Below, piece after piece: positions 46,373 to 59,457 of a stretch of DNA of 64,000 bases (position 1 is its first letter; the number at the start of each line of letters is the position of its first letter). The notes beneath the pieces were generated by a model. That model searched no databases and was not told where the DNA came from. It worked only from the letters and a program-made list of their open reading frames with translations. Origin of the DNA: Litsea cubeba. Its lineage: Eukaryota; Streptophyta; Magnoliopsida; Laurales; Lauraceae. The position numbers and the translations under genes are program-made. The DNA is taken from assembly GCA_012931725.1 (NCBI GenBank), contig WHSA01001215.1, positions 1-64,000 of the forward strand, written 5' to 3'.

Positions 46373-47484
46373 GCATACGTACACACGGTTACAGAACACC
46401 AGTTCTGTAACTGATGTGTAATTGGTCCCTTTCCATTCCCATCATCTATGAACCTGTTTCACAGTCTTTTGAGAATAAAACCCACATCATTTCAGGTTCT
46501 ATAAACTTCTCAATTTATCAATTTCATTTCCAATTCAATTCATTAGATGATTAACCCAATTTATCATGTTTTCAATTCAAATTATCAAGATTAGAGCATT
46601 GGGTTATCTAGACATAATCAATCATCAATTCAAGGAAGAAACAGCATATCCAAGCATAAATATATATATTAACTTGCCTTAAAGATGAGCTAAACCAAAA
46701 TCAAGAGAATTAGGAGAAATCCCTCTTTTTGAGCTCAAAGTGTGTAAAAGCTTCTCAATCCCAAAATCACTTCTACAAAATGAATGCAATAGGTGGTAGT
46801 GAGTATTCCTAATCCATTTCTAACTACAAGGAAGAAGTTTCACTATGGTTAAAAGCTTTGGAAGCTTACCTTTCAATGGGTTGTAGTTGGATATTCTTGA
46901 AAATGGAATGGTTGGATTCCTTGGAGCTTGAAGAAGAAGATGTGAAGCTTGGATTGTGAAGATGGAGGCTCTATGGCTGGCTTTGGCAAGGAAGTAGTGA
47001 AGAGGAGAAGAGAGTGAATAGTATTAAAATGGTGAGATAGAGTTGAGTGAAGAGATGAGTCTTCCGGATGTAGTAGTGATAAATAGGATGGTTGCAATGA
47101 ATGAGTGGAGGTGGTAGAGAATGAGTGGGTAGTCATAGGATAAGTATGGAGAATTATGGGTTTAGTCCTTGGTTAGCCTAAATGATCAATTTGGGCCTCT
47201 TCCTCGTGTCGAATCGAAACGCGGTAGAAGACTAAAGTTCATGAAATTACCCGATCTATCCGATGCACCCAAACTCACAAAAACTCATAATCTCAATTAA
47301 ACCCCTGAAAACTTCCCAAAATAGCAAACCACCCCCCTACTGTACCCAAACGCGCTCCGCATCACGTGAGATGTTACCCACACGATTCATACGTCAAACC
47401 CGACTCGCTAAGACTCTAAACACACTTACTAACTAATCAAGTAATTATCTATAATTAATATAGGCTAAGGGTCGGGATGTTACA

Positions 47485-47499
47485 TCCTCCCCCCCTTGG
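47485..47499 (-). other. Polypurine tract of chromovirus F
   Basis: Minus strand CCAAGGGGGGGAGGA directly before the 3' LTR start. Confidence 0.85.
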
Positions 47500-47521
47500 A
47501 CTATTTGGTCCTCCAAATATC

Positions 47522-50500
47522 TCACACCTCTGGTAGAAGTTCTGGATACTTCTCCTTAATCTGATCTCTGAGTTCCCAAGTTGCTTCGCTCAGACTGTGA
47601 TGCTCCCACTGTACTTTGACCCAATGAATAGTTCTAGTCCTCAAAACATGCTCCTTGGTATCTATGATCTCATTCGGTCTCTCAACAAATGTAGTATCTG
47701 GCTGTACATCTAATGGCTCATAATGAAGCACATGTGTAGGATCTGGTACATATCTTCTCAACATGGAAACATGAAAAACCCTGTGGACTCCTGATAACGA
47801 TGGCGGTAAAATCAATCTGTAAGCCACTTCTCCCACGCGCATATCAATCTCAAAAGGTCCGATAAATCTCCAAGCCAACTTACCTTTCTGCCCAAACCTC
47901 ATAGTTCCTCTAGTCGGTGAGACGTTAAGAAAAACCTTTTCTCCGACCTTGAACTCTAGATCTCTCGTCTTAAGATCTGCATAACTCTTCTGGCGGTCTC
48001 TTGAAATCTTCAGCCTGTCAGTAATCTGCTTCACTTTCTCAATGGTATCATTGATGATTGAAGGTCCATGAAAACTACGAACACCAATCTCTTCGCAACA
48101 AATCGGGGTCCTGCATTTCCGTCCATACAAGGCTTCGAACGGTGCCATCCCGATATTGGAGTGATAGCTGTTGTTGTAGGCAAACTCACACAAAGGAAGA
48201 CTATTCTCCCAATCTTTCCCGAAATCAAGAACACATGCCCGCAACATATCCTCCATAGTTTGGTTTGTCCTCTCAGTCTGTCCATCAGTCTGAGGATGAT
48301 ACGCAGTGCTGAAATTCAATGTCGTACCCAAGGCTGCTTGCAAACTAACCAAAAATCTGCCCACAAATCTCATGTCTCTGTCTGATACAATAGACTGGAA
48401 TTCCATGTAATCTGACTATGTCATCGATGTACTTGCATGCCAAAATATCCATGGATCCTTTCATCTTCATTGGAATGAAATGAGCTGACTTGGTGAGTCT
48501 GTCAACAATTACCCAAATGCTGTCATGGTTCTTCGTAGGTGGTAATCCTGCAACGAAATCCATGGTAATGTGCTCCCACTTCCATTCCGGTATCTTCAAT
48601 GGTTGAAGTAATCCTGGAGGTCTCTGATGTTCAGCTTTCACTTGTTGACACACTAGACATCTCAAAACAAATCCTGCAATCTCTTTCTTCATGTTATTCC
48701 ACCAATAGAAACTCTTCAGATTCTGATACATTTTGGTGCTCCCTGGATGAATAGCATAACGAGAATGATGTGCCTCAACCATAATCTCGTTCCTCAATTC
48801 ATGTACATCTGGAACACACAATCTATCCTGACAATATAGCACACCCTCGATGAGTCTGAATTCTGGTCTGTCTGATATACTATTAATCACTCTGACTAAT
48901 TCAGGATCCTCTCCTTGACTGTTCTTGATTCTGTCCAAAATCTCTGGCTCCCAAGTATGCATATTTGCAATCATCACTTTCTCTGTCTGAGGCTGAAACT
49001 CTACATCTAAATCTCTGAATACTTCTGTCAAAGACCATTCTACTTGTAAACATACGGTAGTTGCTTCCTTCCTGCTCAATGCATCTGCAACCACATTTGC
49101 TTTCCCGGGATGATATTTAATCGGGAAATCGTAGTCCTTGATGTACTCCATCCATCTGGTCTGCCTCATATTCAAATCTTTCTGCCCGAACAAGTATTGA
49201 AGACTTCTGTGATCCGAGTGAACCTCGAATATTTCTCCGTACAGGTAGTGTCTCCATAACTTCAATGCCATAACCACTGCTGCTAACTCTAAATCATGGG
49301 TAGCGTATCTCTTCTCGTGCTCTTTCAGCTGTCTGGATCCGTAAGCCACTACTTTTCCTTCCTGCATAAGAACACATCCCAAACCAATACCTGAAGCATC
49401 TGTAAAAATTACAAACCCTCCGGTCTCAGTAGGTAAAGTAAGAACTGGAGCTGTAGTCAATCTAGTCTTCAACTCTTGAAAATTAGCCTCACACTGTTCT
49501 GTCCAGACAAAAGGAACATCCTTCCTTGTTAATTTGGTTAATGGAGCTGCTATACTGGAAAATCCTTTCACAAATCTTCTGTAATACCCTGCCAAACCTA
49601 GAAAACTCCTGATTTGTGCTACTGTCTTCGGACTCTGCCAACTAACAACTGCTTGAATCTTCGCTGGATCTACTGCCAAACCATCTTTAGAGATGATGTG
49701 TCCTAGAAAAGACACTTGCTCAAGCCAAAAATCACACTTACTTAGCTTGGCATAGAGCTGATTTTCTCTCAAGATCTACAATGAAGCTCTCAAATGTTCT
49801 GCATGATCATCTTTGGACTTCGAATAGACTAAAACATCGTCTATGAATACCACTGTGAACTGATCTAAGTATGGAGCAAAGATCTTGTTCATCAAGGCCA
49901 TGAATACACTCGGTGCATTGGTTAGTCCAAATGGCATCACCAAGAATTCATAATGGCCATATCTGGTCCTGAAGGCTGTCTTCTGCACATCTAAGTCCTT
50001 AACCCACAACTGATGGTAGCCTGATCTCAAATCAATCTTAGAGAAATACTGTGCTCCTTGCAGCTGATCAAATAATTCATTTATCCTAGGTAAAGGATAC
50101 TTGTTCTTGATTGTAACCTGATTCAGTTGTCTATAGTCTATACACATACGCATTGTACCATCCTTCTTCTTCACAAACAAAACCGGTGCACCCCATGGTG
50201 ACACACTTGGTCTCACAAATCCTTTGTCCAAGAGATCTTGTAATTGAGCTTTCAACTCTCTTAGCTCTGCTGGAGCCATAAGATAAGGAGCTTTTAAAAA
50301 TTGGTGCTGTTCCTGGCACAAGCTCAATCGTAAAGTCTATCTCTCGAACTGGTGGTAATCTAGGTATCTCCTCCGGAAAGACATCTGGGAATTCACATGC
50401 AACTCGAATATCTTTCACCGCTTTGGACAATTAATCCTTTGTGATAAATGCTACATAACCATCACATCCACTCTTAATCAAACGTTCTGCTCTCAAAGCT

Positions 50501-50928
50501 GAAATGATACTAGTGGATTTGGTTCTCCTCTCACCAACTATCTCCACACTGTATGCTAACACTTGCAATCTGACAGTCTTGTTGAAGCAATCCATTACTG
50601 CTCTATAGGTAGACAACCAGTCCATCCCCAAAATCACATCGAAATCATTCATCCCTAGGATGATTAAATCTGCAGATAGGGTAAGGGTTGCTACTTGTAC
50701 TTTACATGCTGGATAATAGTACTCACATTGCACAGTCTTCCCTAAGGGAGTACTAACAAGTAAAACACAATACAATGGAGCTACTTCTCCCTCCAAGCAT
50801 GCAGCAAATATAGGAGAAACAAAAGAATGCGTGGAACCAGAATCAAATAAGACTCTAGCTGGTACATCTGAGATAGAGAGTGTACCTTCCACCACTCCAC
50901 CTGCTTCCTCTCCTTCCTGAATATCCAA
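47522..50928 (-). pseudogene. pol: pol of chromovirus F: protease, RT, RNase H, integrase, chromodomain
   Basis: Protease (50928-50431): LFDSGSTHSFVSPIFAACLE. RT (50327-49776 and on): YRQLNQVTIKNKYPLPRINE, YGHYEFLVMPFGLTNAPSVF and the catalytic FIDDVLVYSK. RNase H: FVIFTDASGIGLGCVLMQ, HDLELAAVVMALKLWRHYL. Integrase: HHSRYAIHPGSTKMY, CLVCQQVK, HITMDFVAGLPP, TAYHPQTDGQTERTNQTMED. Chromodomain-like end: IHWVKVQWEHHSLSEATWEL. Lesions: TAA at 50431, frameshift near 50300, TAG at 49776, frameshift near 48410. Confidence 0.93.
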
Positions 50929-52167
50929 TGCATTAAGCCTGCCCTGCTGCTGGGGCCTCTGTTGATACCTTTGTTACTGCCCTTGCTATTGCCCCTGAGG
51001 CCTCTGGTGTCCTCGGTTCTGTTGAGGTCCTGCAAGTCTATATTGTTGTTGCCGTTGCTGCTGTACCCTAGGCTGTTGCTGATTAAGTTGCTGGGGCCTG
51101 TTAGGTGGTGCCTGCCTCAAAGGTTGTACTACGATCGGTGGTCGAGGAGCTGCGTTCCTCACACCCTGACCTTGTTTCCTAGGACAGTCCTTGACCTGGT
51201 GGCCTTGTAGACCACACTCATAACATGCTCCTGTTAACTTTCTGCACTCTGCTGATGGGTGACTCCTACCACAGTGGAAACACTCTACCCTCCGTGCCTG
51301 ATCTGGTTTAAGCTTCTTGGCCTGTTGCTGATACTGTCGCTATTGATACTGCGACTGTTGATGCTGATAACCTGCACCTTGATTTCTGCCCTGAATCTGA
51401 GCCACTCGAAGGCTCTGATTGTAGATAGCCTTTTCCTTGATAGATTCTTCAGCCCAATAAGCCCTCTTAATATTCTCCTCATCGGTAGCCAAAGTAACGC
51501 TGGTCACCATTTCTTTGATGTTGGGGTTCAGTCCCCTAATAAACCTCATAACCTTATCTGCTTCAGTCTTTACCAGAGATGGTGCAAACCGGGATAGGTT
51601 AGTGAATCGCTGCTCATAAACTTGAACTGAGTCTTCTCCTTGCTGAAGGGTCTCAAACTCTGCTATTTTCAATGCTGTAATATGAGGTGGAATAAACTTA
51701 GCACGAAACAATGTACTAAAAGACTCCCATGCAGTCTCATCCTCAACTGTAACAAAAGGAGTCTTGACTGATTTCCACCACATTTATGCTGTACCTCTAA
51801 GCATATAAGCTGCCAATTGAACTCGCTCCTTCCCTGTGCATTTGAAGACATCGAATATCTTTTCTATCTGTACAACCCACTCATCAGCATCAAGTGGATC
51901 TTCATTTCCATAAAATTCTGGCGGATTCCTCTTCTTAAATTTATCAAATATATCATTAGGGTCTACTGCCCTTGCTGGCATAATAACCTGTGTAACCGGA
52001 ACTGGTCTCTGTAATACAGCCATCATCTGAGTCTGTGATTTTTGAGAAGTTACAAAGGCTTGCATCAGCTTGTTGAATCTGCCTTCCATAGAATCACTGT
52101 CATTGGCATTAGCATTGCTACTTTCTAGGTTACCAGCACTGTTAGAACGCCTATTTCGACCAGACAT
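50929..52167 (-). pseudogene. gag: gag of chromovirus F, with premature stops
   Basis: Starts MSGRNRRSNSAGNLE at 52167. Capsid: DPNDIFDKFKKRNPPEFYGN, DEWVVQIEKIFDVF, then FRAKFIPPHITALKIAEFET. Zinc knuckle CYECGLQGHQVKDC at about 51200-51240, with a glutamine-rich tail. In-frame stops at 51784 (TAA), 51340 (TAG) and two near 50970-50995; the TAG/TAA changes fall mainly in runs of CAG/CAA codons. Confidence 0.9.
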
Positions 52168-52312
52168 CCTAAAACATAAGAAACGTTAGTCCTATGGGAC
52201 TCAATCTAGCAAACAAACTATACAATCTACAAAAGCTAAGATACCCAAAAATAAAAATCCAATCCTCACACGTCTTAGTTTCTACTTGTTTTTTAATCTA
52301 GAAACCAGTAAT

Positions 52313-52324
52313 GCTCTGATACCA
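52313..52324 (-). other. Primer-binding site of chromovirus F
   Basis: TGGTATCAGAGC on the minus strand, three bases inside the 5' LTR; initiator tRNA-Met type. Confidence 0.92.
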
Positions 52325-52327
52325 ACT

Positions 52328-55296
52328 TGTCACGCCCCCAAAATGGAAACCGGGGTTACGTGAGATTAGGGCTAATTTAAAACTTTTTCCAACATAAGTA
52401 AAATATAACTTAGCCCCAATCATGTCCAAATTGGATCGAAGACCACTGTGAGGTATAAACATTTCCTCCAATACAAACAATCAATAGCGGAAGCTTTATA
52501 ATTACAATTGGTATCTTAAAGATGCATAGTTTAGAATAATACTAAATACTATTATTAAAGTTCAGAGTTTAAACACTTAACCGAAAGTATTATTTAAACA
52601 TAAAACCAAACCAAACTTAGACTTAATCAAAATATAAACAAAAACATAAAAGATGAATCTAACAAGCTAAGCATGAAGGCTCTCCAGTACGGGGTCAGTA
52701 CGGCTATACAACGCCGTCCGTACTATAGTTTAAGAAGTCATCAGGCTGATCCACCTGTACTTCTACCGTCGTCTCCTCCTCGGGATAGAAGATCTCGGTA
52801 CCTATGCACCAAGAGTAGCATCGTCAACACGACGGATGGCAAGCAATATAGATACAAATGACAACAAGATATACATATCAAATAAGAGTAGACAAGAGAT
52901 AAGATCATATGAAACATATGCATTTCAGACATAAGAAATACATAGTATACGAGTCATAAACAATCTAATATAAACATCTAGCAAGATAGGCGGTCCACAT
53001 AAGCTAAATTACCACGGGAATATTGCCCTCCCATACTCATATTGAGTTGTGGTGGGGAAACCAAGGCACAGGATATACCTGGCAACAAGGCACAGGGTTA
53101 AAAGCCTGGCAACAAGGCACGAGTGTAAACTCGGCAACAAGGCACAAGTGTAAACTTGGCAACAAGGCACGGGGATGACCCGGCAACAAGGCACAGGAAT
53201 GACCTGGCAAACAAGCAAGATATAAAGTAACAAGTAGTACTGCACAGACTTTCAAACCAAGGTCCTCACACAGATGGTGCCCCATCTGTGTTGGGCGATA
53301 TACAGCTAAGTGGTGCCTGACACAAGAATTCTAGACAACAATAGTGAGGGACTAGGCTTTCTTGCGTGAACAATATTTATTAAACAAAGAGAGACTACTT
53401 TCCATTTATCAAATCAAGATCAAGACAAGACAAGCAAGCTTCTTCAATATCAATACCATCAAGATCAAGACAATACAAGCAAGCTTCTTCAATATCAATA
53501 CCATCAATTTATCAATACCATAAGTAGTCCTCATTAAGCTTTTACAATCAAAGCCGCTTAGTCTCAACATTTCCATCAATTATCAAGAACAAGGTAAACA
53601 AGACAATAAGGAGATCCTAGGTCATCATCTAGGTTCATCAATTAATATTAAAATCCCCAAACCAAAACTAGTAAAGCAATCTATAGAACATGAGCATTTC
53701 ATGTAGAAAGTACCAAGTTGTACCATTTAGAATCGAGAGCAATAAACAATCCAATCTTAGGTCAATAGTTATTGCCATAGTCTCTTACAACTCTACTCAG
53801 TCAACGAAAGGAATAAGGTTCGCGATACCCAAATAAATAATCTTCGTGCATAGATATAAGAGTGGGTATCCCGTTGTCCCGTACCGTTCAAGATTGATAT
53901 AAGTTGAATACCGAGAAAATAGGAATAACAATGAGAAATGCATGCTCCAAAACACTCCTCATATCAAGTCAAATGAGTCCATAAAGGTAGCCAAGGTTCC
54001 ATACAGGTCCAATAGAAAAAGAGGTTAAAAGTGCCCCTCAAAAGGTCCTCTACAGTTGTCCCGGTCGACCTAGTACAACCCGGGTCGACCTGTAGTAGTG
54101 TGCAGAAATTGTGAACAGTAAAATGGTCAGGTGCTGTCCGCACCCGGCGCAGTGTCTTCGGTCGACCGCATCCCTAGGCAGGTCGACCGTATACACACGG
54201 TTACAGAACACCAGTTCTGTAACTGATGTGTAATTGGTCCCTTTCCATTCCCATCATCTATGAACCTGTTTCACAGTCTTTTGAGAATAAAACCCACATC
54301 ATTTCAGGTTCTATAAACTTCTCAATTTATCAATTTCATTTCCAATTCAATTCATTAGATGATTAACCCAATTTATCATGTTTTCAATTCAAATTATCAA
54401 GATTAGAGCATTGGGTTATCTAGACATAATCAATCAGCAATTCAAGGAAGAAACAACATATCCAAGCATAAATATATATATTAACTTGCCTTAAAGATGA
54501 GCTAAACCAAAATCAAGAGAATTAGGAGAAATCCCTCTTTTTGAGCTCAAAGTGTGTAAAAGCTTCTCAATCCCAAAATCACTTCTACAAAATGAATGCA
54601 ATAGGTGGTAGTGAGTATTCCTAATCCATTTCTAACTACAAGGAAGAAGTTTCACTATGGTTAAAAGCTTTGGAAGCTTACCTTTCAATGGGTTGTGGTT
54701 GGATATTCTTGAAAATGGAATGGTTGGATTCCTTGGAGCTTGAAGAAGAAGATGTGAAGCTTGGATTGTGAAGATGGAGGCTCTATGGCTGGCTTTGGCA
54801 AGGAAATAGTGAAGAGAAGAAGAGAGTGAATAGTATTAAAATGGTGAGATAGAGTTGAGTGAAGAGATGAGTCTTCCGGATGTAGTAGTGATAAATAGGA
54901 TGGTTGCAATGAGTGAGTGGAGGTGGTAGAGAATGAGTGGGTAGTCATAGGATAAGTATGGAGAATTATGGGTTTAGTCCTTGGTTAGCCTAAATGATCA
55001 ATTTGGGCCTCTTCCTCGCGTCGAATCGAAACGCGGTAGAAAACTAAAGTTCATGAAATTACCCGATCTATCCGATGCACCCAAACTCACAAAAACTCAT
55101 AATCTCAATTAAACCCCTGAAAACTTCCCAAAATAGCAAACCACCCCCCTACTGTACCCAAACGCGCTCCGTATCACGTGAGATGTTACCCACACGATTC
55201 ATACGTCAAACCTGACTCGCTAAGACTCTAAACACACTTACTAACTAATCAAGTAATTATCTATAATTAATATAGGCTAAGGGTCGGGATGTTACA
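52328..55296 (-). repeat. 5' LTR of chromovirus F
   Basis: Second copy of the F LTR. On the minus strand U3 starts at 55296. A weak TATA-like CTATTTATC is at about 54889-54898 (minus). Confidence 0.94.
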
Positions 55297-55301
55297 TAGG
55301 A

Positions 55302-58060
55302 TGGCACCAGCAGAATTAAAGGAGTTGAAAACTCAGATTGGAGATCTGTTGGATAAGGGTTTTATCAAGCCCAGTGTTTCACCGTGGGGAGCTCTGGTGA
55401 TATTTGTAAAGAAGGACGGGACGATGCGGATGTGTATTGATTACAGACAGTTGAACCAGGTAACTGTTAAGAATAAGTACCCGTTACCGAGGATCGATGA
55501 GCTATTCGATCAGTTGCAGGGAGCCCAATTCTTTTCGAAGATAGATCTGCGTTCCGGTTATCATCAGTTGCGAGTCAGAAAGGAGGATGTTCCTAAGACT
55601 GCATTCCGAACGAGATATGGACATTTTGAGTTTCTAGTGATGCCTTTCGGGTTGACAAATGCTCCCGTAGTTTTCATGGCTTTGATGAATAAGGCATTTG
55701 CTCCTTTCTTGGATCAGTTTGTGGTAGTCTTCATAGATGATGTATTGGTATAGTCGAAGACTAAGGAGGATCATGAGAATCAGCTGAGAACTTCTTTGCA
55801 GCTTTTGAGGGATAACCAAGTGTATGCTAAGTTGAGCAAATGTGAGTTTTGGTTACAGCAAGTGGCATTTTTGGGCCATATAATTTCTAAGGAAGGACTG
55901 ACAGTGGATCCCAAGAAGATTGCAGCAGTTGTCAATTGGAGTAGCCCGAGGAATGTAGCGGAGATTAGTAGTTTCTTTGGACTTGCAGGTTACTACAGGA
56001 GGTTTGTGAAAGGATTCTCTGCCATAGCATCTCCGTTAACTAAGTTGACGAGGAAGGATATTCCATTTGTATGGACCGAGGGGTGTGAAAAGAGTTTCCA
56101 AGAGTCGAAGACCAAATTGACTACAACACCCATACTTGCCTTACCCGCTGGAAGTAGAGGATTTGTGATTTTCACCGATACATCAGGAGTAGGATTGGGA
56201 TGTATTCTCATGCAGTATGACAAGGTGATAGCCTATGGATCGAGACAATTGAAACATCATGAGAAGAAATATGCCACACATGACTTGGAGTTAGCAGCAG
56301 TAGTGTTTGCATTCAAGTTGTGGAAGCATTATTTGTATGGAGAGAGATTTGAGGTGCATACAGATCACAAGAGTCTGCAATACCTGTTTACACAGGGTGA
56401 TCTGAATAACAGGCAGAGGAGATGGATGAAGTACATAAAGGATTATGATTTCCCAATCAAGTACCATCCCGGAAGGCTGAATGTTGTAGCAGATGCTCTC
56501 AGTAGAAAGGCAGCATTCAGTGGGTGTATAATGCCTGAATGGAGATGGATGGAGCAATTCAGAGACATGGATGTGGAAGTCTGGCCAGTTAATGAGAAGG
56601 TCCTAGTTGCTACTATGGGAGTTTGGGAGCCAGAGACAATTAACAGGATCAAGGAATGCCAGAAAAATGATCCAGAGTTGCAAAGAATCATTGATCATGT
56701 GGATGAAAAGTCAGAGTTCAGATTAATTGAGGGACTTTTGTACTGCAAGGATAGGTTGTTTGTGCTAGATGTTCAAGACATCAAACCAGAGTTGATGACA
56801 GTGCACACCATACCAGATATTTTATTCACCCAGGGAGTACCAAGATGTATCAGAATTTGAAGAATCACTATTGGTGGGTGAAAATGAAGAAAGAGATTGC
56901 AGAATTTGTCTCCAGGTGCATGACTTGTCAGCAGATTAAGCAGAACACAAGAAGCCTCCTGGTTTACTTCACCTGTTGGAGATTCCAAAGTGGAAATGGG
57001 AGAATATCACCATAGATTTCGTGTCGGGATTGCCGAATACCAAGAAAGGCAATGATGCTATTTGGGTGATTGTGGATAGATTGACTAAATCAGCTCATTT
57101 CTTGCCATTCAAGACTGGATAGTTTATTGACAAGATAACTAAGATGTACAGAGACAATATAGTCAAGTTGCATGGAGCGCCTAAGTCCATAGTGTTCGAT
57201 CGAGACACTAAGTTTGTCTCTCGGTTTTGGTCTACGTTCCAGTCATCTATGGGTACCCAGTTGAAGTTCAGCACAGCTTACCACCCTCAGACAGATGGAC
57301 AGTCAGAACGTACCATTCAGACACTGGAAGATCTCCTCAGAGCATGTGTTTTGGATTTGAAGGAGAGTTGGGATGAGAGTTTGCCTCTATGTGAGTTTGC
57401 CTACAACAACAGTTATCATTCAAGCATTGGTATGGCACCATTTGAGGCATTGTACGGAAGGAGATGCAGAACCCCGGCATGTTGGGAAGAAGTTGGAGTT
57501 TGGAGTTTTCATGGCCCCTCAGAGATTGCTGATTCCAGTGAGAAGGTCAGAGTTATTCAGATGCGAATGAAGGAGTCACGAGATCGTCAGATTAGCTATG
57601 CGGACAATAGGCGGAGACCTTTAGAATTCCAAGTGGGGGATATGGTTTTCCTGAAAGTGTCTCCGATGAGAGGTGTTGTTAGATTTGGACAGAAAGGAAA
57701 GCTCGCCAAGAGGTTTGTGGGACCATTTGAGATTAAGAGCAGGATTGGAGACGTGGCTTATCGTCTAGTGCTACCGCCAGAGTTAGCGGGTGTGCACGAC
57801 GTATTTCATGTTTCAATGTTTCGGAAGTATATTCCAGATCCCACCCATGTGTTGCAGCACGAGCCACTTCAGCTTCAGGCAGATGTCACCTACGTGGAGC
57901 GGCCAGCGCAGATCATTGACACTAAGGAGGTCGTGTTGCGTACCAAGACCATTCAGTGGGTTAAAGTATAGTGGGAGAACCACGGTCCAGAGGAAGCTAC
58001 GTGGGAGCTGAAGGATCAGATTCTGAAAGCATACCCCTATCTTTTTCTAGATGAGGTATG
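55302..58060 (+). pseudogene. pol: RT, RNase H, integrase and chromodomain of chromovirus E
   Basis: RT: YRQLNQVTVKNKYPLPRIDE, YGHFEFLVMPFGLTNAPVVF, FIDDVLV, then TAG (55751). RNase H: FVIFTDTSGVGLGCILMQ, HDLELAAVVFAFKLWKHYL. Integrase: zinc part broken by frameshifts at about 56800-56990 (CMTCQQIK still visible), core with ITIDFVSGLPN, FDRDTKFVSRF, TAYHPQTDGQSERTIQTLED. A TAG at 57121 and another at 57969 precede the chromodomain end (EEATWELKDQI). Confidence 0.92.
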
Positions 58061-59457
58061 TTTAGGAATTTGGGGGACCAAATGTTCTTTTTATTTGTGA
58101 GAGTTGTAAGGTCTGTGACCTTACTGGGTCAGTTGGGCCCAATACCCGGCCCGTTGACCCATTTAATTTGTTATTATTTTTATTTAATTGTATTTTAGAT
58201 ATTTAAGTGGGTTTAGATCATGAGCGAGTTTCTTTTAGCATTAGATTAGTATCTGCGAAGTTTCGTTTGATTCCGAGTTCGTTTGATCATAACAGGGGGT
58301 AGTTTGCAATTTATGAAAAATTGAGTGTTTTTCCGAAATATTCCAAACGCCGTGATTTAGGGTTCGTTGGAAAGGTCTCGTCTTTCTGATGACTTTTGTC
58401 TCTTGACCCGTCGCGATCCGACGATCAGAAATATTTTAAGTTGTTCATTTCCTTCACCAGACCCACTTAAGGGGTAAACTAGTCTTTTCCTCTCTATCAT
58501 CTTCTTAAGCGAGGTTTTGCCCTAATTTTCATTTCTTTCTCTGCAACGAACGAAAGAACAGCCCCATTTCTTCTTCTTCCTTTCTCAAGCCATATCTCAG
58601 CCCTAGGAGACCCCATTCGGAGATCCGATCCGCTAGGATTCATCCTTGCGATCTCCTCTTGCTTCCGGTATCAAATTGGTAAGCATTCTCATACTTTCAT
58701 CTTTTCATTCGTTTTCCCTTTGGTTAGATTTAGGTTCGATCTTGATTCTTTTTCTTTCTTTCTTCTCCTTTGCGTTCTAAGTGGTATTTGTTGGGTTAGA
58801 TTGAGGATCTTGCGGTAGAAAAGCTTCTCCTCAGATTTCACTCCATTATTTCATCTTCTGACATTGAGGCAAGTAGATATGCATTGCATTTTAAACATGT
58901 ATGTTTGTTTTCATTTGATTGGTTATGATTCTGATAGATTTCCCCTTTAATTCCAAGCATGTTTTGATATTGATTTGGGGATTTTTAATGTTAGGTTAGG
59001 TTTATGGAATGAATGAGATTAATTGTTAAATTGGTAGCCCTTTATGTTTTAAATTGTTAGAAATGATGAGAATGATGATTGTGATGATTGGGGAGCAGGA
59101 GGCTCATTTTCTGCAGGTTTGCCATGGTTTTGCTGGAGGAAAAAGGGGCAGAAAACCCATTTTCAGGTTACAGCACAGTACGTCCGATCGATCGGACTGT
59201 GTATTAACTGAGAGGTGTACAGTGCCGATCGATCGCACAGTACGTCCGATCGATCGGAGGGTAATTTTCTGACAGTACTTGGAAACTTCAAAGACCTGTA
59301 ACTTTCAATCCGCTCGTTGGGTTTCTACGTATAATATACCGTTGGAAAGCTCTCGAGACAAAGAATCCAATAGTTCTAGTTTCAACACGATCGGAGGTTG
59401 GAAAGTGATGTAACTATGTGAATTAAGGATTCGACTCTTAAAACTTGAGAAAGAGAC

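Larger units (their letters stand above)
44514..47484 (-). repeat. 3' LTR of chromovirus F
   Basis: Contains four GTCGAC palindromes (46248-46371) and a five-unit minisatellite (45265-45400). The many small ORFs here (for example 45164-45439) come from the minisatellite and are not genes. Confidence 0.95.
44514..55296 (-). mobile_element. Chromovirus F (Ty3/gypsy, Tekay/Del type), minus strand
   Basis: 10783 bp with 5-bp duplication TAGGA (44509-44513 and 55297-55301). LTRs 44514-47484 (2971 bp) and 52328-55296 (2969 bp), about 40 differences by eye (about 1.4%). On the minus strand they start TGTAACATCCCG and end GGCGTGACA. Primer site and polypurine tract are present. Gag-pol keeps all domains but has several stops and frameshifts. 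Confidence 0.95.

Noticed and set aside
58105..59457. Host gene promoter or 5' UTR with pyrimidine-rich start (58540-58700)
   Set aside because: It follows directly after a chromovirus integrase end and starts TGTAAGG, so it is better explained as LTR.
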